IMG/VR virus record: IMGVR_UViG_3300031951_000521
Location: 1-37,766 of that record
Source of the DNA: a virus
Direction: 5' to 3' (one strand)
Length of the DNA: 37,766 nt
Positions 30,474 through 37,114 of the stretch are shown here, piece by piece; positions within the stretch are counted from its first letter, which is position 1, and each line of letters opens with the position of its first letter. The translations under genes were made by a program, and so were the position numbers. The notes under the pieces were generated by a model. That model saw only the letters and a program-made list of their open reading frames with translations, was not told where the DNA came from and made no database searches.

Positions 30474-31354
30474 ACAAACAACTTACACTTACACAGTGGC
30501 TTGTAGCATTTTTTGTTTTATTTTTTCTGACTGTTTCAGCAGCCGATGCCAAGCCTAAACACAAAAGAAAAAAGAAAGAAAAACAATATGCCGTGCAAAC
30601 TTACGGCAACATATCAGTGATGGTAACGAATATCACAGATAGTAAGATTACACGTTCACAAAACATTGATCAAGTTCGTGCATTGGCTAGCATGACGAAA
30701 TTGATGACTGCCATGGTTGCACTAGATTATGATCGTGATATGAACCGCAAACTTGTGTTAAGTAAATTGGCAGGCAGTAAAATGCCAAACCGTGAATACA
30801 CACGTGGTGAATTGTTTCATATGCTATTGATTAAGAGTGATAATGCAGCAGCGGAAACATTAGCAGCAGATTATCCTGGTGGTCGTCAACGATTCATTCA
30901 TCATATGAATTCAAGAGCATTGATGTTGGACATGTATAGCACAAGTTTTGATGATCCATCAGGCTTGAGTAAATACAATGTAAGCACCGCCAGTGATGTA
31001 ACACAGATGGTCATTGAATCAGCAAACTATCCAGAGATTCGTGACATTTCTACCAAAAAAGTGGCAACAATTTTGACACAGGTCAAACAAAAGGCTAGAG
31101 TCCTAGTTCTACATAATACGAACACTGCCATATTATCACAAGTCAATGGTGTTCAGGTAAGTAAGACTGGCTATACAAACCCGGCAGGATTTTGTGTGGC
31201 AATTATGGTACATAAAACAGATGGTGACAGAGATTACCATGAGGTAATAGTTGTAATGGGCGCACGAAACTCTTCACACAGAGTTGACACTGTAAAACGA
31301 GTTGTGTATAATGGAGTGATAGGAGATTATTATGACACGCCGAGCCGAATTTGA
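30470..31354 (+). CDS. Penicillin-binding-protein-like D-Ala-D-Ala carboxypeptidase/endopeptidase (S11)
   Basis: The 294-residue protein has a signal peptide or N-terminal anchor (TLTQWLVAFFVLFFLTVSAADA), a very basic linker KHKRKKKEK, and the serine peptidase motifs ASMTK (S74-x-x-K77), SDN (123-125) and KTG (232-234), matching PBP7/DacA-type S11 enzymes. It would trim or cleave peptidoglycan peptides in the periplasm. Phages rarely carry such enzymes; a role in wall remodelling during infection or in lysis is inferred. ATG 30470 overlaps a membrane leader peptide behind a hairpin ribosome site. Confidence 0.82.
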   Translation: MNKQLTLTQWLVAFFVLFFLTVSAADAKPKHKRKKKEKQYAVQTYGNISVMVTNITDSKITRSQNIDQVRALASMTKLMTAMVALDYDRDMNRKLVLSKLAGSKMPNREYTRGELFHMLLIKSDNAAAETLAADYPGGRQRFIHHMNSRALMLDMYSTSFDDPSGLSKYNVSTASDVTQMVIESANYPEIRDISTKKVATILTQVKQKARVLVLHNTNTAILSQVNGVQVSKTGYTNPAGFCVAIMVHKTDGDRDYHEVIVVMGARNSSHRVDTVKRVVYNGVIGDYYDTPSRI

Positions 31355-31550
31355 AGCGGTAATGAAACGCATACAAAATCTTGAAGAGTATGAGATTGAA
31401 ATAGTGATGCCGGAAGAATTTCAATTTGATGGTCCTGTACCGTTTGATATGGAGATTGCCGGTGGTGTAGCATGGGTAAAAGTCATAGCAGCATCAATGG
31501 AAGAGGCAAAGTTTAAAGTAAATGAATACTTCGAAAGCAAATACAAGTAA
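31332..31550 (+). CDS. Small unknown protein overlapping the PBP-like gene
   Basis: The 72-residue frame begins at ATG 31332 with GGAG at 31321-31324 and overlaps the previous gene by 23 bases. It has an alpha-beta-beta-alpha layout: MTRRAEFEAVMKRI, EIEIVMPEEFQF, GVAWVKVIAASMEEAKF. No motif is known to me; the last strand-helix part resembles small phage ferredoxin-like folds. Confidence 0.5.
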   Translation: MTRRAEFEAVMKRIQNLEEYEIEIVMPEEFQFDGPVPFDMEIAGGVAWVKVIAASMEEAKFKVNEYFESKYK

Positions 31551-31683
31551 GCCTTGGATGGCACCAGAATATGATGTGCCTGTTCTAGAGAATGAAGAGA
31601 TGTGGTCACAACGAGTGATTGACGAACAAGCCGGTTATTTGTGGTTAGATATTGATAGGGAAGAAAATGAAAGAAAAAAATAG
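31522..31683 (+). CDS. Short unknown protein overlapping both neighbours
   Basis: A 53-residue frame starts at ATG 31522, overlapping the previous gene by 29 bases and the next by 17. It reads MNTSKANTSKPWMAPEYDVP, then EEMWSQRVIDEQAGYLWLDI, with no known domain. It fills the gap between two genes, which supports it, but the overlaps leave doubt. Confidence 0.4.
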   Translation: MNTSKANTSKPWMAPEYDVPVLENEEMWSQRVIDEQAGYLWLDIDREENERKK

Positions 31684-32377
31684 TGTGATCAAAATTATGC
31701 CTGAGCCTAATGTGCATGGTTTATTTCCAACACCAGTGCTGTTCGCCAAATTTCACCGTGATTGGACAAAAGAAGAAAAAGAATTTTTTGAAGAGACTGC
31801 AAAATCTACGACACAAAACACAGGCAATAAGACAAGTTCTGACCGTTATGTGCTAGATCATCCGGCCATGAAAGAAATTCGTGATCATTATCAATTCTAT
31901 TTGAATTACTACATGGAAAAGATATACGCACCAAAATATTCTGTTGAAACATACATTACACAGTCATGGATGAATTACACTGACACAGGACAATTTCACC
32001 ACAAACACGCACACCCAAACAGTTGGTTATCAGGATGCATTTATGTGAATACTGATAAAGAAAAAGATCGTATTACATTTTATAAAGAAGGTTACAACCG
32101 AATCAATTTGCCTACAGAAAACTTCAACCCATACAATTCAGAATCATGGTGGTTTTCTGTAGGCACTGGCGATGTTGTTATTTTCCCATCATATCTTACA
32201 CATATGGTAGAACAAACAACAAGCAATGATACCAGAGTGAGTATTGCTATCAATACATTCCTCAAAGGTTATATTGGTGATGAACATAGTCTGACTGGTC
32301 TACACTTAAAAGATCAAGATACCGATGCACCACAGCGTAGTGAAGCACGACCAGATAATATGGCAGGTGGATACTAA
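31667..32377 (+). CDS. 2OG-Fe(II) oxygenase-like protein
   Basis: The 236-residue protein has a putative iron-binding block GQFHHKHAHPNSWLSGCIYV (109-127), a later His in FPSYLTHMVE, and Arg in TRVSIAINT for 2-oxoglutarate binding, as in the Pfam 2OG-FeII_Oxy_5 family. It starts with FPTPVLFAKF, also typical. Such genes are frequent in T4-like cyanophages, but their substrates are unknown; hydroxylation of a protein or nucleic acid is possible. ATG 31667 has weak AAAGAAAA upstream; a TTG at 31652 is less likely. Confidence 0.75.
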   Translation: MKEKNSVIKIMPEPNVHGLFPTPVLFAKFHRDWTKEEKEFFEETAKSTTQNTGNKTSSDRYVLDHPAMKEIRDHYQFYLNYYMEKIYAPKYSVETYITQSWMNYTDTGQFHHKHAHPNSWLSGCIYVNTDKEKDRITFYKEGYNRINLPTENFNPYNSESWWFSVGTGDVVIFPSYLTHMVEQTTSNDTRVSIAINTFLKGYIGDEHSLTGLHLKDQDTDAPQRSEARPDNMAGGY

Positions 32378-32565
32378 TGTGGGTTTTAATGATTAGTCTA
32401 TACATGCTGCAATCAAACACTGAACTTGTACAAAGCAAAGGTGTGATAGAAGCACCACAGCGTAGCCTTGAACAATGTCACAAAGAACGTGACAGAGTGA
32501 AAGAACAGTGGCGCATGGATGGCTATCGTGTAAGCCCAAGATGTATCTACGTTAAGTATTATTAA
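32377..32565 (+). CDS. Small unknown protein before the tRNA cluster
   Basis: The 62-residue protein starts as TAATG with the oxygenase stop. The first part is hydrophobic (MWVLMISLYMLQS), the rest basic and polar, with two Cys (EQCHKER; SPRCIYVKYY). A cleaved signal or short anchor followed by a small exported domain is possible. The stop is immediately followed by the first tRNA. Confidence 0.5.
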   Translation: MWVLMISLYMLQSNTELVQSKGVIEAPQRSLEQCHKERDRVKEQWRMDGYRVSPRCIYVKYY

Positions 32566-32650
32566 GCGACTATGGTGAAATAGGTAAACACAGCAGACTT
32601 AAAATCTGCCGCCGAAAGGTTTGCCAGTTCGATTCTGGCTAGTCGCACCA
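32566..32650 (+). tRNA. tRNA-Leu (anticodon UAA)
   Basis: The acceptor GCGACTA pairs with TAGTCGC, and the anticodon stem GCAGA/TCTGC holds loop CTTAAAA with anticodon TAA at 32600-32602. A variable arm of leucine-tRNA length (around CGCCGAAAGG) and the T arm GCCAG-TTCGATT-CTGGC follow. The 3' ACCA is encoded. It reads UUA, a frequent codon in this AT-rich genome. Confidence 0.93.
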
Positions 32651-32654
32651 TTTC

Positions 32655-32730
32655 GGGCTGTTAGCTTAATGGTCAAAGCAGCGAACTCATAATTCGTTGA
32701 GTGCAGGTTCAAGTCCTGCACAGCCCACCA
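32655..32730 (+). tRNA. tRNA with CAU anticodon (Met, or Ile after lysidine change)
   Basis: Acceptor GGGCTGT pairs with ACAGCCC, anticodon CAT is at 32688-32690 in loop CTCATAA, and the T arm and encoded CCA are normal. The first base pair is G-C, so it is not an initiator tRNA by the usual C-A mismatch rule. Elongator Met and Ile(AUA) cannot be separated by eye. Confidence 0.9.
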
Positions 32731-32732
32731 CT

Positions 32733-32807
32733 CTGGCTGTAGTATAATGGATAATACACATGACTTCTAATCTTGTGATCCAGGTTCGATTCCTGGCAGC
32801 CGGACCA
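32733..32807 (+). tRNA. tRNA-Arg (anticodon UCU)
   Basis: Acceptor CTGGCTG pairs with CAGCCGG (one T-G pair), D arm GTAT...ATAC, T arm CCAGG-TTCGATT-CCTGG, encoded CCA. The anticodon TCT (32766-32768) reads AGA. The anticodon stem CATGA/TCTTG has one T-T mismatch in the middle, which is unusual. It starts two bases after the previous tRNA. Confidence 0.88.
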
Positions 32808-32826
32808 ATTTTATTATGGAGATAAA

Positions 32827-33156
32827 ATGACCCTTAAACCAAGTAGTCAAGGAGTTGGCAATATAGATGCTTCAACACCATCAATTGGAATATTTCCACC
32901 TGCAAGTGCAGATTATATTATTCAAGGTCAAATGTTGACGACCACATTAAAAATGTCGCCATATGAAGCCGAACAAATGGATGATATTGAAGTAAAAAAT
33001 AGACTAATTTCATTGATGGTGCGTGAGATTATGGATGCTAATTGCATAGAGTTTACAAAACAACAAGATTATGCAAATGACGAAATTATCATTCGTGCAA
33101 GAATATTTGTGACACCGAATGATGATGTTCAATTGATAAGAAAGGTGCAAAAATGA
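32827..33156 (+). CDS. Unknown protein after the tRNA cluster
   Basis: The 109-residue protein has a Gly/Ser-rich polar start (KPSSQGVGNIDASTPSIG), then strand-helix-strand elements TTTLKMSPYEAEQM, LISLMVREIMDANC and ARIFVTPNDDVQ. Ribosome site GGAG lies at 32818-32821. No family is recognised. Confidence 0.5.
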   Translation: MTLKPSSQGVGNIDASTPSIGIFPPASADYIIQGQMLTTTLKMSPYEAEQMDDIEVKNRLISLMVREIMDANCIEFTKQQDYANDEIIIRARIFVTPNDDVQLIRKVQK

Positions 33157-33227
33157 CAACACCAGTTGACACAAAAGTTGTCAAAAAGAAATCATTATGG
33201 CGAAAAAGGCAGGCCCCTAGCAGATAA
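33153..33227 (+). CDS. Very short basic peptide
   Basis: A 24-residue frame starts in an ATGA overlap at 33153 and reads MTTPVDTKVVKKKSLWRKRQ... to TAA at 33225. Translation is plausible from the coupled start, but it is so short that it may be chance. Confidence 0.3.
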   Translation: MTTPVDTKVVKKKSLWRKRQAPSR

Positions 33228-33230
33228 TGG

Positions 33231-33259
33231 TTGACAATCTTACCGCTTTCCGCCATACT
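33231..33259 (+). promoter_or_regulatory. Early sigma70-type promoter (repeat family)
   Basis: TTGACA (33231-33236) and CATACT (33254-33259) are 17 bases apart. The bases between and after (CTTTCCGCCATA, then TAACAATGTGATGA) are shared with the promoter at 35443. It drives the membrane protein gene at 33288 and downstream small genes. Confidence 0.7.
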
Positions 33260-33287
33260 AACAATGTGATGAGAAAGTGAGTAAAAA

Positions 33288-33560
33288 ATGAGAAAGAAAG
33301 TTGTTAAGTTTGATATAAGTGAAGCATGTGGTTGGGTCGGTATGGTTATGATTCATGCTGCTACTCTTCCTACTAGCCTTGGTGTGATTTTCGGTTATAC
33401 TGATAAGTTGCCACCACTAAGCATGGTGTTGATGGTCTGGGGCGGATTGTTTCTGTTTCTGATCCGTGCTTTGGGTCGTAACGATAAATTATACATAATT
33501 AGTAACGCTGTTGGTTTCTTCTTTAACAGCATACTGTTGGCTTTGATTGTGTTTAAATAA
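33288..33560 (+). CDS. Small three-helix membrane protein
   Basis: The 90-residue protein has a basic start (MRKKVVKFDISE) and hydrophobic stretches near 14-36, 43-62 and 70-89, with a loop LGRNDKLY. It begins behind an early promoter, so it may act early at the inner membrane, for instance in superinfection control. No family is recognised. Confidence 0.5.
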   Translation: MRKKVVKFDISEACGWVGMVMIHAATLPTSLGVIFGYTDKLPPLSMVLMVWGGLFLFLIRALGRNDKLYIISNAVGFFFNSILLALIVFK

Positions 33561-33571
33561 TGGAGAATGTG

Positions 33572-33766
33572 ATGAGACACTATGGTATGTTTACAGACAA
33601 CGGCAATCGTGTGATTGACGGGATTGTGATTTTCGCAAAAGAGCATAATTATTCTTGGGAATGTGTGAATGATGTACTTACCGCTATTTCAAGGGTAGAA
33701 GGTTTTGAAGAGGCGACCGATACTGCGGTTCGTGAATATGTCTACGAAGCATTGGAGGGTGTGTGA
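33572..33766 (+). CDS. Small unknown helical protein
   Basis: The 64-residue product begins MRHYGMFTDNGNRVIDGI. ATG 33572 has GGAG at 33563-33566 five bases before it; the in-frame ATG 33560 has no ribosome site. The remainder is helical (WECVNDVLTAISRVEGFEEA). It joins the next gene as TGATG. Confidence 0.5.
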   Translation: MRHYGMFTDNGNRVIDGIVIFAKEHNYSWECVNDVLTAISRVEGFEEATDTAVREYVYEALEGV

Positions 33767-33993
33767 TGAATCAACTTGAATGGGAAAAGCAAGCCTACGG
33801 TTCAACTAAGGCGGAGATTCTAGAATCAATTGAAGATTCTCTTACATTTAGAATGTCTGGTATGGGAATGATAATCGCATCATACTTGTCCGATGCACAA
33901 GAATTGATTGAGTTTAACGACAAAAATCGTGCCCGTCAATATATCAATATCGCAAAGATGTTAATTTTCGAGAAAATGGATGCAGAAGTCTAA
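33766..33993 (+). CDS. Small unknown helical protein
   Basis: The 75-residue protein (MNQLEWEKQAYGSTKAEILE, then MSGMGMIIASYLSDAQELIE and RARQYINIAKMLIF) is mostly helical with no motif. GGAGG at 33754-33758 and the TGATG junction support ATG 33766 over GTG 33763. It overlaps the next gene by 14 bases. Confidence 0.48.
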   Translation: MNQLEWEKQAYGSTKAEILESIEDSLTFRMSGMGMIIASYLSDAQELIEFNDKNRARQYINIAKMLIFEKMDAEV

Positions 33994-34219
33994 ACTAGGT
34001 CCGCTATTCATCGTGGCGGGTAATCGGGATGAATACGATGATTTTGTGATTCGTAAAAGAATGAGGGGTTGTGATTATGATTTTAGATATGTCTATGGTC
34101 CTGATGCACTGCGTGGCCTCAATACCATTCGTGGGTTCTACGTGGGTAGTTATCAAGAACGCAACGACTGGCCTGAGATTGATGTTGCAATTAAGATAAT
34201 AAAAGCATGTGGTGGTTGA
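33980..34219 (+). CDS. Small unknown alpha/beta protein
   Basis: The 79-residue protein has the strand GPLFIVAGNRDEYDDFVI, then a YRYVYGPDALRGL-like middle (FRYVYGPDALRGL), GFYVGSYQERNDW and a helix IDVAIKIIKACGG. The AGNRDEYDDF start and the loop could bind a nucleotide, but no known motif is clear. It lies before the promoter at 34221. Confidence 0.48.
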   Translation: MQKSKLGPLFIVAGNRDEYDDFVIRKRMRGCDYDFRYVYGPDALRGLNTIRGFYVGSYQERNDWPEIDVAIKIIKACGG

Positions 34220-34220
34220 C

Positions 34221-34249
34221 TTGACAAAGTTTGCACTTGCTGCTATACT
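34221..34249 (+). promoter_or_regulatory. Early sigma70-type promoter, extended -10
   Basis: TTGACA (34221-34226) and TATACT (34244-34249) with a 17-base spacer and TGC before the -10. It lies two bases after the previous stop and 30 bases before the start at 34280. Confidence 0.72.
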
Positions 34250-34279
34250 ATTAATTCTTGAGTTGATATGGAGATTGTG

Positions 34280-34477
34280 ATGACTGCGCCCGTAGCACCT
34301 ATTACTGATGAAGATATGATTAACGAATTAGCAAGGGAAATTGCTGAGGCTACACTAGCCGAAGATGCTGATGCCGAATATGAGGCGATGTTTGATGCAT
34401 TGTATGCCGAACATGAGGCGATGATGTATGCGGCTCATTCGTGGGACCTTGATGCAATAGCATATGGTGAGATGTAA
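34280..34477 (+). CDS. Small acidic Ala-rich protein
   Basis: The 65-residue, strongly acidic protein (MTAPVAPITDEDMINELARE, then many Ala, Glu and Asp) may mimic DNA or interact with a basic partner, an inference from charge. GGAG at 34269-34272 and the GGAGATTGTGATG layout favour ATG 34280 over 34268. The last base overlaps the next start. Confidence 0.5.
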   Translation: MTAPVAPITDEDMINELAREIAEATLAEDADAEYEAMFDALYAEHEAMMYAAHSWDLDAIAYGEM

Positions 34478-34707
34478 TGAAACTATGTAAGGACTGTAAA
34501 CACTTTCAAGAGGCCTCTGAAAAAGAGGCTTTTTGTTTACACCCGCAGGCATTGAAGTTTGACGATCCGATTTATGGTGAACATTCAAGGGAAACTTGCC
34601 GCAGTATGCGATTAGGTGGTCCTGACCGTACTGCATTGTGCGGCAGATATGGTAAACTGTGGACTGCCAAACCTGGCTTTGTGACAACCGAACCTGAAGT
34701 TATCTAA
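34477..34707 (+). CDS. Small Cys-rich protein, probably zinc-binding
   Basis: The 76-residue protein has CKDCKHF near the start, FCLHPQ, ETCRSM and ALCGRYG: five cysteines and two histidines that suit a small zinc finger (family resembling the CKHF-C proteins of phages and bacteria). It lies behind the acidic gene by TAATG. A near-perfect terminator-like hairpin (34513-34534) sits inside its first 60 bases. Confidence 0.58.
   Translation: MKLCKDCKHFQEASEKEAFCLHPQALKFDDPIYGEHSRETCRSMRLGGPDRTALCGRYGKLWTAKPGFVTTEPEVI
34513..34534 (+). terminator. Intragenic terminator-like hairpin
   Basis: GCCTCT (34513-34518) pairs with AGAGGC (34524-34529) around GAAAA, followed immediately by TTTTT. This is the form of an intrinsic terminator, yet it sits 36 bases inside a coding region. 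It may end early transcripts from 34221 or act as an attenuator. Confidence 0.55.
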
Positions 34708-34711
34708 TTAG

Positions 34712-34719
34712 AATAAATA
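34712..34719 (+). promoter_or_regulatory. T4-type late promoter octamer
   Basis: AATAAATA lies just after the Cys-rich gene, 38 bases before ATG 34757. It fits the same core as the other late octamers and suggests that the next genes are read late despite lying among early ones. Confidence 0.5.
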
Positions 34720-34756
34720 GTGGCATGATTCGGTGAACAATCCAATCAAGGCCATC

Positions 34757-34975
34757 ATGTCTGACGATAACGAAGATACAAAAGAAAAACTCAAAAAGTT
34801 CAAGCCCAAAAAGAAAAAGTTAGAAGTACCCGCAGAATTCTTAGATAATGCAAAGTCCTATGAAGACAAACTCATGTTGGTACAACACCTGACCGAAAGA
34901 GAAAAAGGTCGTGTGCTACTAGTAATCAGAAGTATGCTATCAGAGGCGGTGAAAGATAAAGGCAAAATAAAGTGA
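34757..34975 (+). CDS. Unknown basic helical phage protein
   Basis: The 72-residue product begins MSDDNEDTKEKLKKFKPKKK and continues with VPAEFLDNAKSYEDKLMLVQ and EKGRVLLVIRSML. This layout, with a basic start and a YEDKLMLVQHL helix, is seen in small T4-like phage proteins. A GTG at 34733 would add eight residues, but it would lie only about eight bases from the predicted late start point. Function unknown. Confidence 0.5.
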   Translation: MSDDNEDTKEKLKKFKPKKKKLEVPAEFLDNAKSYEDKLMLVQHLTEREKGRVLLVIRSMLSEAVKDKGKIK

Positions 34976-35241
34976 AACAGTTATTGGAAATACTACCAAA
35001 ATTATTGGGCATGATGCCCGAATTGGTAAAGTATATCAAGTATATTCCAATACTGATGATTCTGGCAGGCATAGGTTATGGTGTATACTATGCTGCACAA
35101 CGATACAAAGACCCTTATCTGTGCTATAATAATCAATTGTATTCACAAAAGTCCATTGATTCAAATGTTTATATTTTTGTTGGTGATGTATGTGTGAGTG
35201 GGAATGAGACCGATGTTCAACCGCCTGTTACGGAAAATTAA
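34972..35241 (+). CDS. Single-span membrane protein with extracytoplasmic Cys pair
   Basis: The 89-residue protein starts at GTG 34972 (GTGA overlap). An amphipathic start MKQLLEILPKLLGMMPEL is followed by a membrane span YIPILMILAGIGYGVYYAA and a tail with two cysteines (YLCYNNQ; DVCVSGN) that could form a disulphide outside the membrane. Not recognised. Confidence 0.5.
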   Translation: MKQLLEILPKLLGMMPELVKYIKYIPILMILAGIGYGVYYAAQRYKDPYLCYNNQLYSQKSIDSNVYIFVGDVCVSGNETDVQPPVTEN

Positions 35242-35446
35242 CTGGGAATACGTGGTGCTGTATTGTTTTTACGCATCATGTATTCTTATCGTCATTACGG
35301 CCTATAACGTAGTCCGTGGTCAATTTGAAGCCGCCGAAGAGGCTTGCAATAATCGCAACGGTATACTGTTGCAAGAAAAGCATGGTGGCTTTGTCTGCAT
35401 TAAACGCAAATCTATTATCAATTTAGAAACAAATCATAGCCCTTGA
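35204..35446 (+). CDS. Single-span membrane protein
   Basis: The 80-residue product from ATG 35204 (MRPMFNRLLRKINWEYVVLY) has one membrane span (VVLYCFYASCILIVITAYNVV) and a polar tail with two cysteines (EEACNNRN; GFVCIKRK). It overlaps the previous gene by 38 bases; GTG 35198 and ATG 35213 are alternative starts. It and the preceding gene look like a related pair of anchored proteins with Cys-containing tails. Confidence 0.48.
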   Translation: MRPMFNRLLRKINWEYVVLYCFYASCILIVITAYNVVRGQFEAAEEACNNRNGILLQEKHGGFVCIKRKSIINLETNHSP

Positions 35447-35471
35447 CAAACCCCCGACTTTCCGCCATAAT
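35443..35471 (+). promoter_or_regulatory. Early sigma70-type promoter (repeat family)
   Basis: TTGACA (35443-35448) and CATAAT (35466-35471) with 17 bases between. It shares CTTTCCGCCATA and TAACA-TGTGATGA with the promoter at 33231. The TTGA of its -35 element overlaps the stop codon of the preceding gene. Confidence 0.72.
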
Positions 35472-35503
35472 AACACTGTGATGAATTGATTTGGAGATGT
35501 CAA

Positions 35504-35686
35504 ATGTACAAGAATCTAATGGCTGAAGTTGAGTATATACGGGAAGCACGTGGTTACGGTATACTTGAAGCGATTATGTTTATTAGTGAGTATGAGGACG
35601 AGTTTCCGTCTGAGGTGCGCCGTGAGTTGAAGGCGTTTCTGCGTGAGGGTGCTAAAATGTTCGCACCAGTTAAGGAGGCTGTATGA
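35504..35686 (+). CDS. Small unknown helical protein
   Basis: The 60-residue protein (MYKNLMAEVEYIREARGYGI, then EYEDEFPSEVRRELKAFLRE) is helical and acidic. GGAG at 35492-35495 precedes ATG 35504; a TTG at 35486 is less likely. It follows the promoter at 35443 and overlaps the next gene by four bases. Confidence 0.5.
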   Translation: MYKNLMAEVEYIREARGYGILEAIMFISEYEDEFPSEVRRELKAFLREGAKMFAPVKEAV

Positions 35687-35895
35687 GTCGGGTCGGTGAA
35701 TCTTTTCTTGATGGTCGTCGTGTGGTTGGCATGTATATGGGTGAGTATCCTGTATCAGGTATTGTGCGGCTGAGTCGTGTAAAATACGGTGGTGGTATGT
35801 CTCATCATGTTACACTTAACAGTCCCATCAAAGTATATGGTGCGATACGTGAGTCGATTATTCTTGATGCAAGTGAAATTAAAGGAGTTTTATAA
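35683..35895 (+). CDS. Small beta-rich protein of unknown function
   Basis: The 70-residue protein has several short strands (GRRVVGMYMGEYPVSGIVRL; HVTLNSPIKVYGAI) as in a small barrel. AAGGAGG at 35671-35677 is a strong ribosome site. It joins the next gene as TAATG. Similar small barrels are found in phage early regions, but no family can be named. Confidence 0.5.
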   Translation: MSRVGESFLDGRRVVGMYMGEYPVSGIVRLSRVKYGGGMSHHVTLNSPIKVYGAIRESIILDASEIKGVL

Positions 35896-36089
35896 TGTAC
35901 GTTTCAAAAGACTTTGGTACTGTACGGATTGTCTGTGACGGCAGTCCGTTTGATGTACTGTATGATGTAAAGGTAGAACGATTGGTCAACGGTGAGTGGA
36001 CATTCTTTGACGGGTACAATAGCCTGTCCAATGACTATGCATTCTCTGAAGCAAATAATTCTGCTGCCCGAGCATTAAAATTGAATTAA
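35895..36089 (+). CDS. Small unknown protein
   Basis: The 64-residue protein (MYVSKDFGTVRIVCDGSPFD, then VERLVNGEWTFFDGYNS) is beta-rich in the first half, with a helical end. AAAGGAG at 35879-35885 precedes ATG 35895. No motif is recognised. Confidence 0.48.
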   Translation: MYVSKDFGTVRIVCDGSPFDVLYDVKVERLVNGEWTFFDGYNSLSNDYAFSEANNSAARALKLN

Positions 36090-36111
36090 ACCAGTCAAAA
36101 ATGCTCAAAAA

Positions 36112-36195
36112 ATGAAATATGACCACTTCTGGTACGCCGGTTTTATACTGACGATTTGTCTATGCCTGTACCTATTTCACAAGACACCACTATGA
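36112..36195 (+). CDS. 27-residue membrane peptide
   Basis: The frame ATG 36112 to TGA 36193 encodes a short hydrophobic peptide (MKYDHFWYAGFILTICLCLY...). Its stop overlaps the next start as ATGA, which supports coupled translation. There is no clear ribosome site, so it is tentative. Confidence 0.4.
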   Translation: MKYDHFWYAGFILTICLCLYLFHKTPL

Positions 36196-36455
36196 ATAAG
36201 AACGCCGAAAAACTTATACGATCCGTTGGTATTGATATAGAGTACCTGACCAACACCAAGCAAATCATTCTCATTGAAGAACTGGTCAAGCAAGTGGCCG
36301 AACATTGTGCCTTACTCTGCGGCTCCCAAGCCGATAAGAAAATCATTCGTTCGGCATTCGGTATACCTGTAGAGTCCAATGTACAATACGAGGCACCTCC
36401 TATCCACGGCTCAGTGACGAGCCAATACACCAGAGAGTATAATATACCCAAATGA
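36192..36455 (+). CDS. Unknown helical protein
   Basis: The 87-residue product begins MNKNAEKLIRSVGIDIEYLT, with a helix IILIEELVKQVAEHCALLCG and a Pro-rich tail ending YNIPK. ATG 36192 makes an ATGA overlap with the small membrane peptide. Alternatives at 36162 and 36156 would overlap more. No known motif. Confidence 0.48.
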   Translation: MNKNAEKLIRSVGIDIEYLTNTKQIILIEELVKQVAEHCALLCGSQADKKIIRSAFGIPVESNVQYEAPPIHGSVTSQYTREYNIPK

Positions 36456-36706
36456 ACGAAGAAGACCTAGTAGAACGGCTGCGAAAACGAGCCGAAATCC
36501 GCCGCCAGATACCGACCCGCAAATCGGTGCAAGAGAATCAACCTGACCGCATTGCCGACCTATTAGACGAGGCAGCAAGGGAAATTCAAATGCTCCGTAA
36601 TGTCAACGAAATCCTTATGTGGCGAATAGAGCAAGAAACCAAGACCAAGGCTAATAATCACACCCAATGGTCAATCGATAACTTTGGTTCACCTAATGGT
36701 GCATAA
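36452..36706 (+). CDS. Unknown charged helical protein
   Basis: The 84-residue protein is Arg/Glu-rich (MNEEDLVERLRKRAEIRRQI), then a helix IADLLDEAAREIQMLRNVNE that looks coiled-coil, and a polar tail. Four-base overlap with the previous gene. The function is not known. Confidence 0.5.
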   Translation: MNEEDLVERLRKRAEIRRQIPTRKSVQENQPDRIADLLDEAAREIQMLRNVNEILMWRIEQETKTKANNHTQWSIDNFGSPNGA

Positions 36707-36707
36707 C

Positions 36708-36983
36708 ATGAATACCACGACCGAGATTCTCACGATACTCCAAGAAGAGGCTGCCGAAGTAATTCAGATAGTATCCAAGATACACCGCTTTGGATATAAT
36801 TCTGATACACTCCATGGCGGGTATATTCTAAACAATGCCAAACGCCTAGAACAAGAACTAGGCGACCTACAATGTATGATCAACCTGTGTATAGAACATC
36901 ATCTAGTAGACGAGGCCATGCTTCAAATTCGCACACAAGAAAAAAGAGAAAAACTCAAAACATGGAGTAATATACCTGTATGA
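36708..36983 (+). CDS. MazG-like NTP pyrophosphohydrolase domain protein
   Basis: The 91-residue all-helical protein has LQEEAAEVIQIVSKIHRFG (11-29) with the EExxE metal motif and a later EQELGDLQCMIN with ExxD, the layout of MazG-type all-alpha NTP pyrophosphatases common in T4-like phages. It would hydrolyse non-canonical or excess NTPs/dNTPs to monophosphates. ATG 36708 follows the upstream stop by one base; earlier in-frame starts would overlap that gene. Its stop overlaps the small lipoprotein. Confidence 0.72.
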   Translation: MNTTTEILTILQEEAAEVIQIVSKIHRFGYNSDTLHGGYILNNAKRLEQELGDLQCMINLCIEHHLVDEAMLQIRTQEKREKLKTWSNIPV

Positions 36984-37114
36984 GAATCCTACTCCTCACC
37001 ACACTCCTTACCGGCTGTACCTTTGCACCTATCACTATACGGGTACTGCCAGACACCAAGCCGCTCAACCATTGCATAAAAGACAAGAAAATAGTGTGCG
37101 ATTATAACACTTGA
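36980..37114 (+). CDS. 44-residue lipoprotein
   Basis: ATG 36980 makes an ATGA overlap with the previous gene. MRILLLTTLLTGCTFAP is a very short signal peptide with lipobox LTGC (Cys13), leaving about 32 residues with two further cysteines. Small lipoproteins of this sort are often envelope or exclusion factors. The stop codon overlaps the next promoter. Confidence 0.55.
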   Translation: MRILLLTTLLTGCTFAPITIRVLPDTKPLNHCIKDKKIVCDYNT

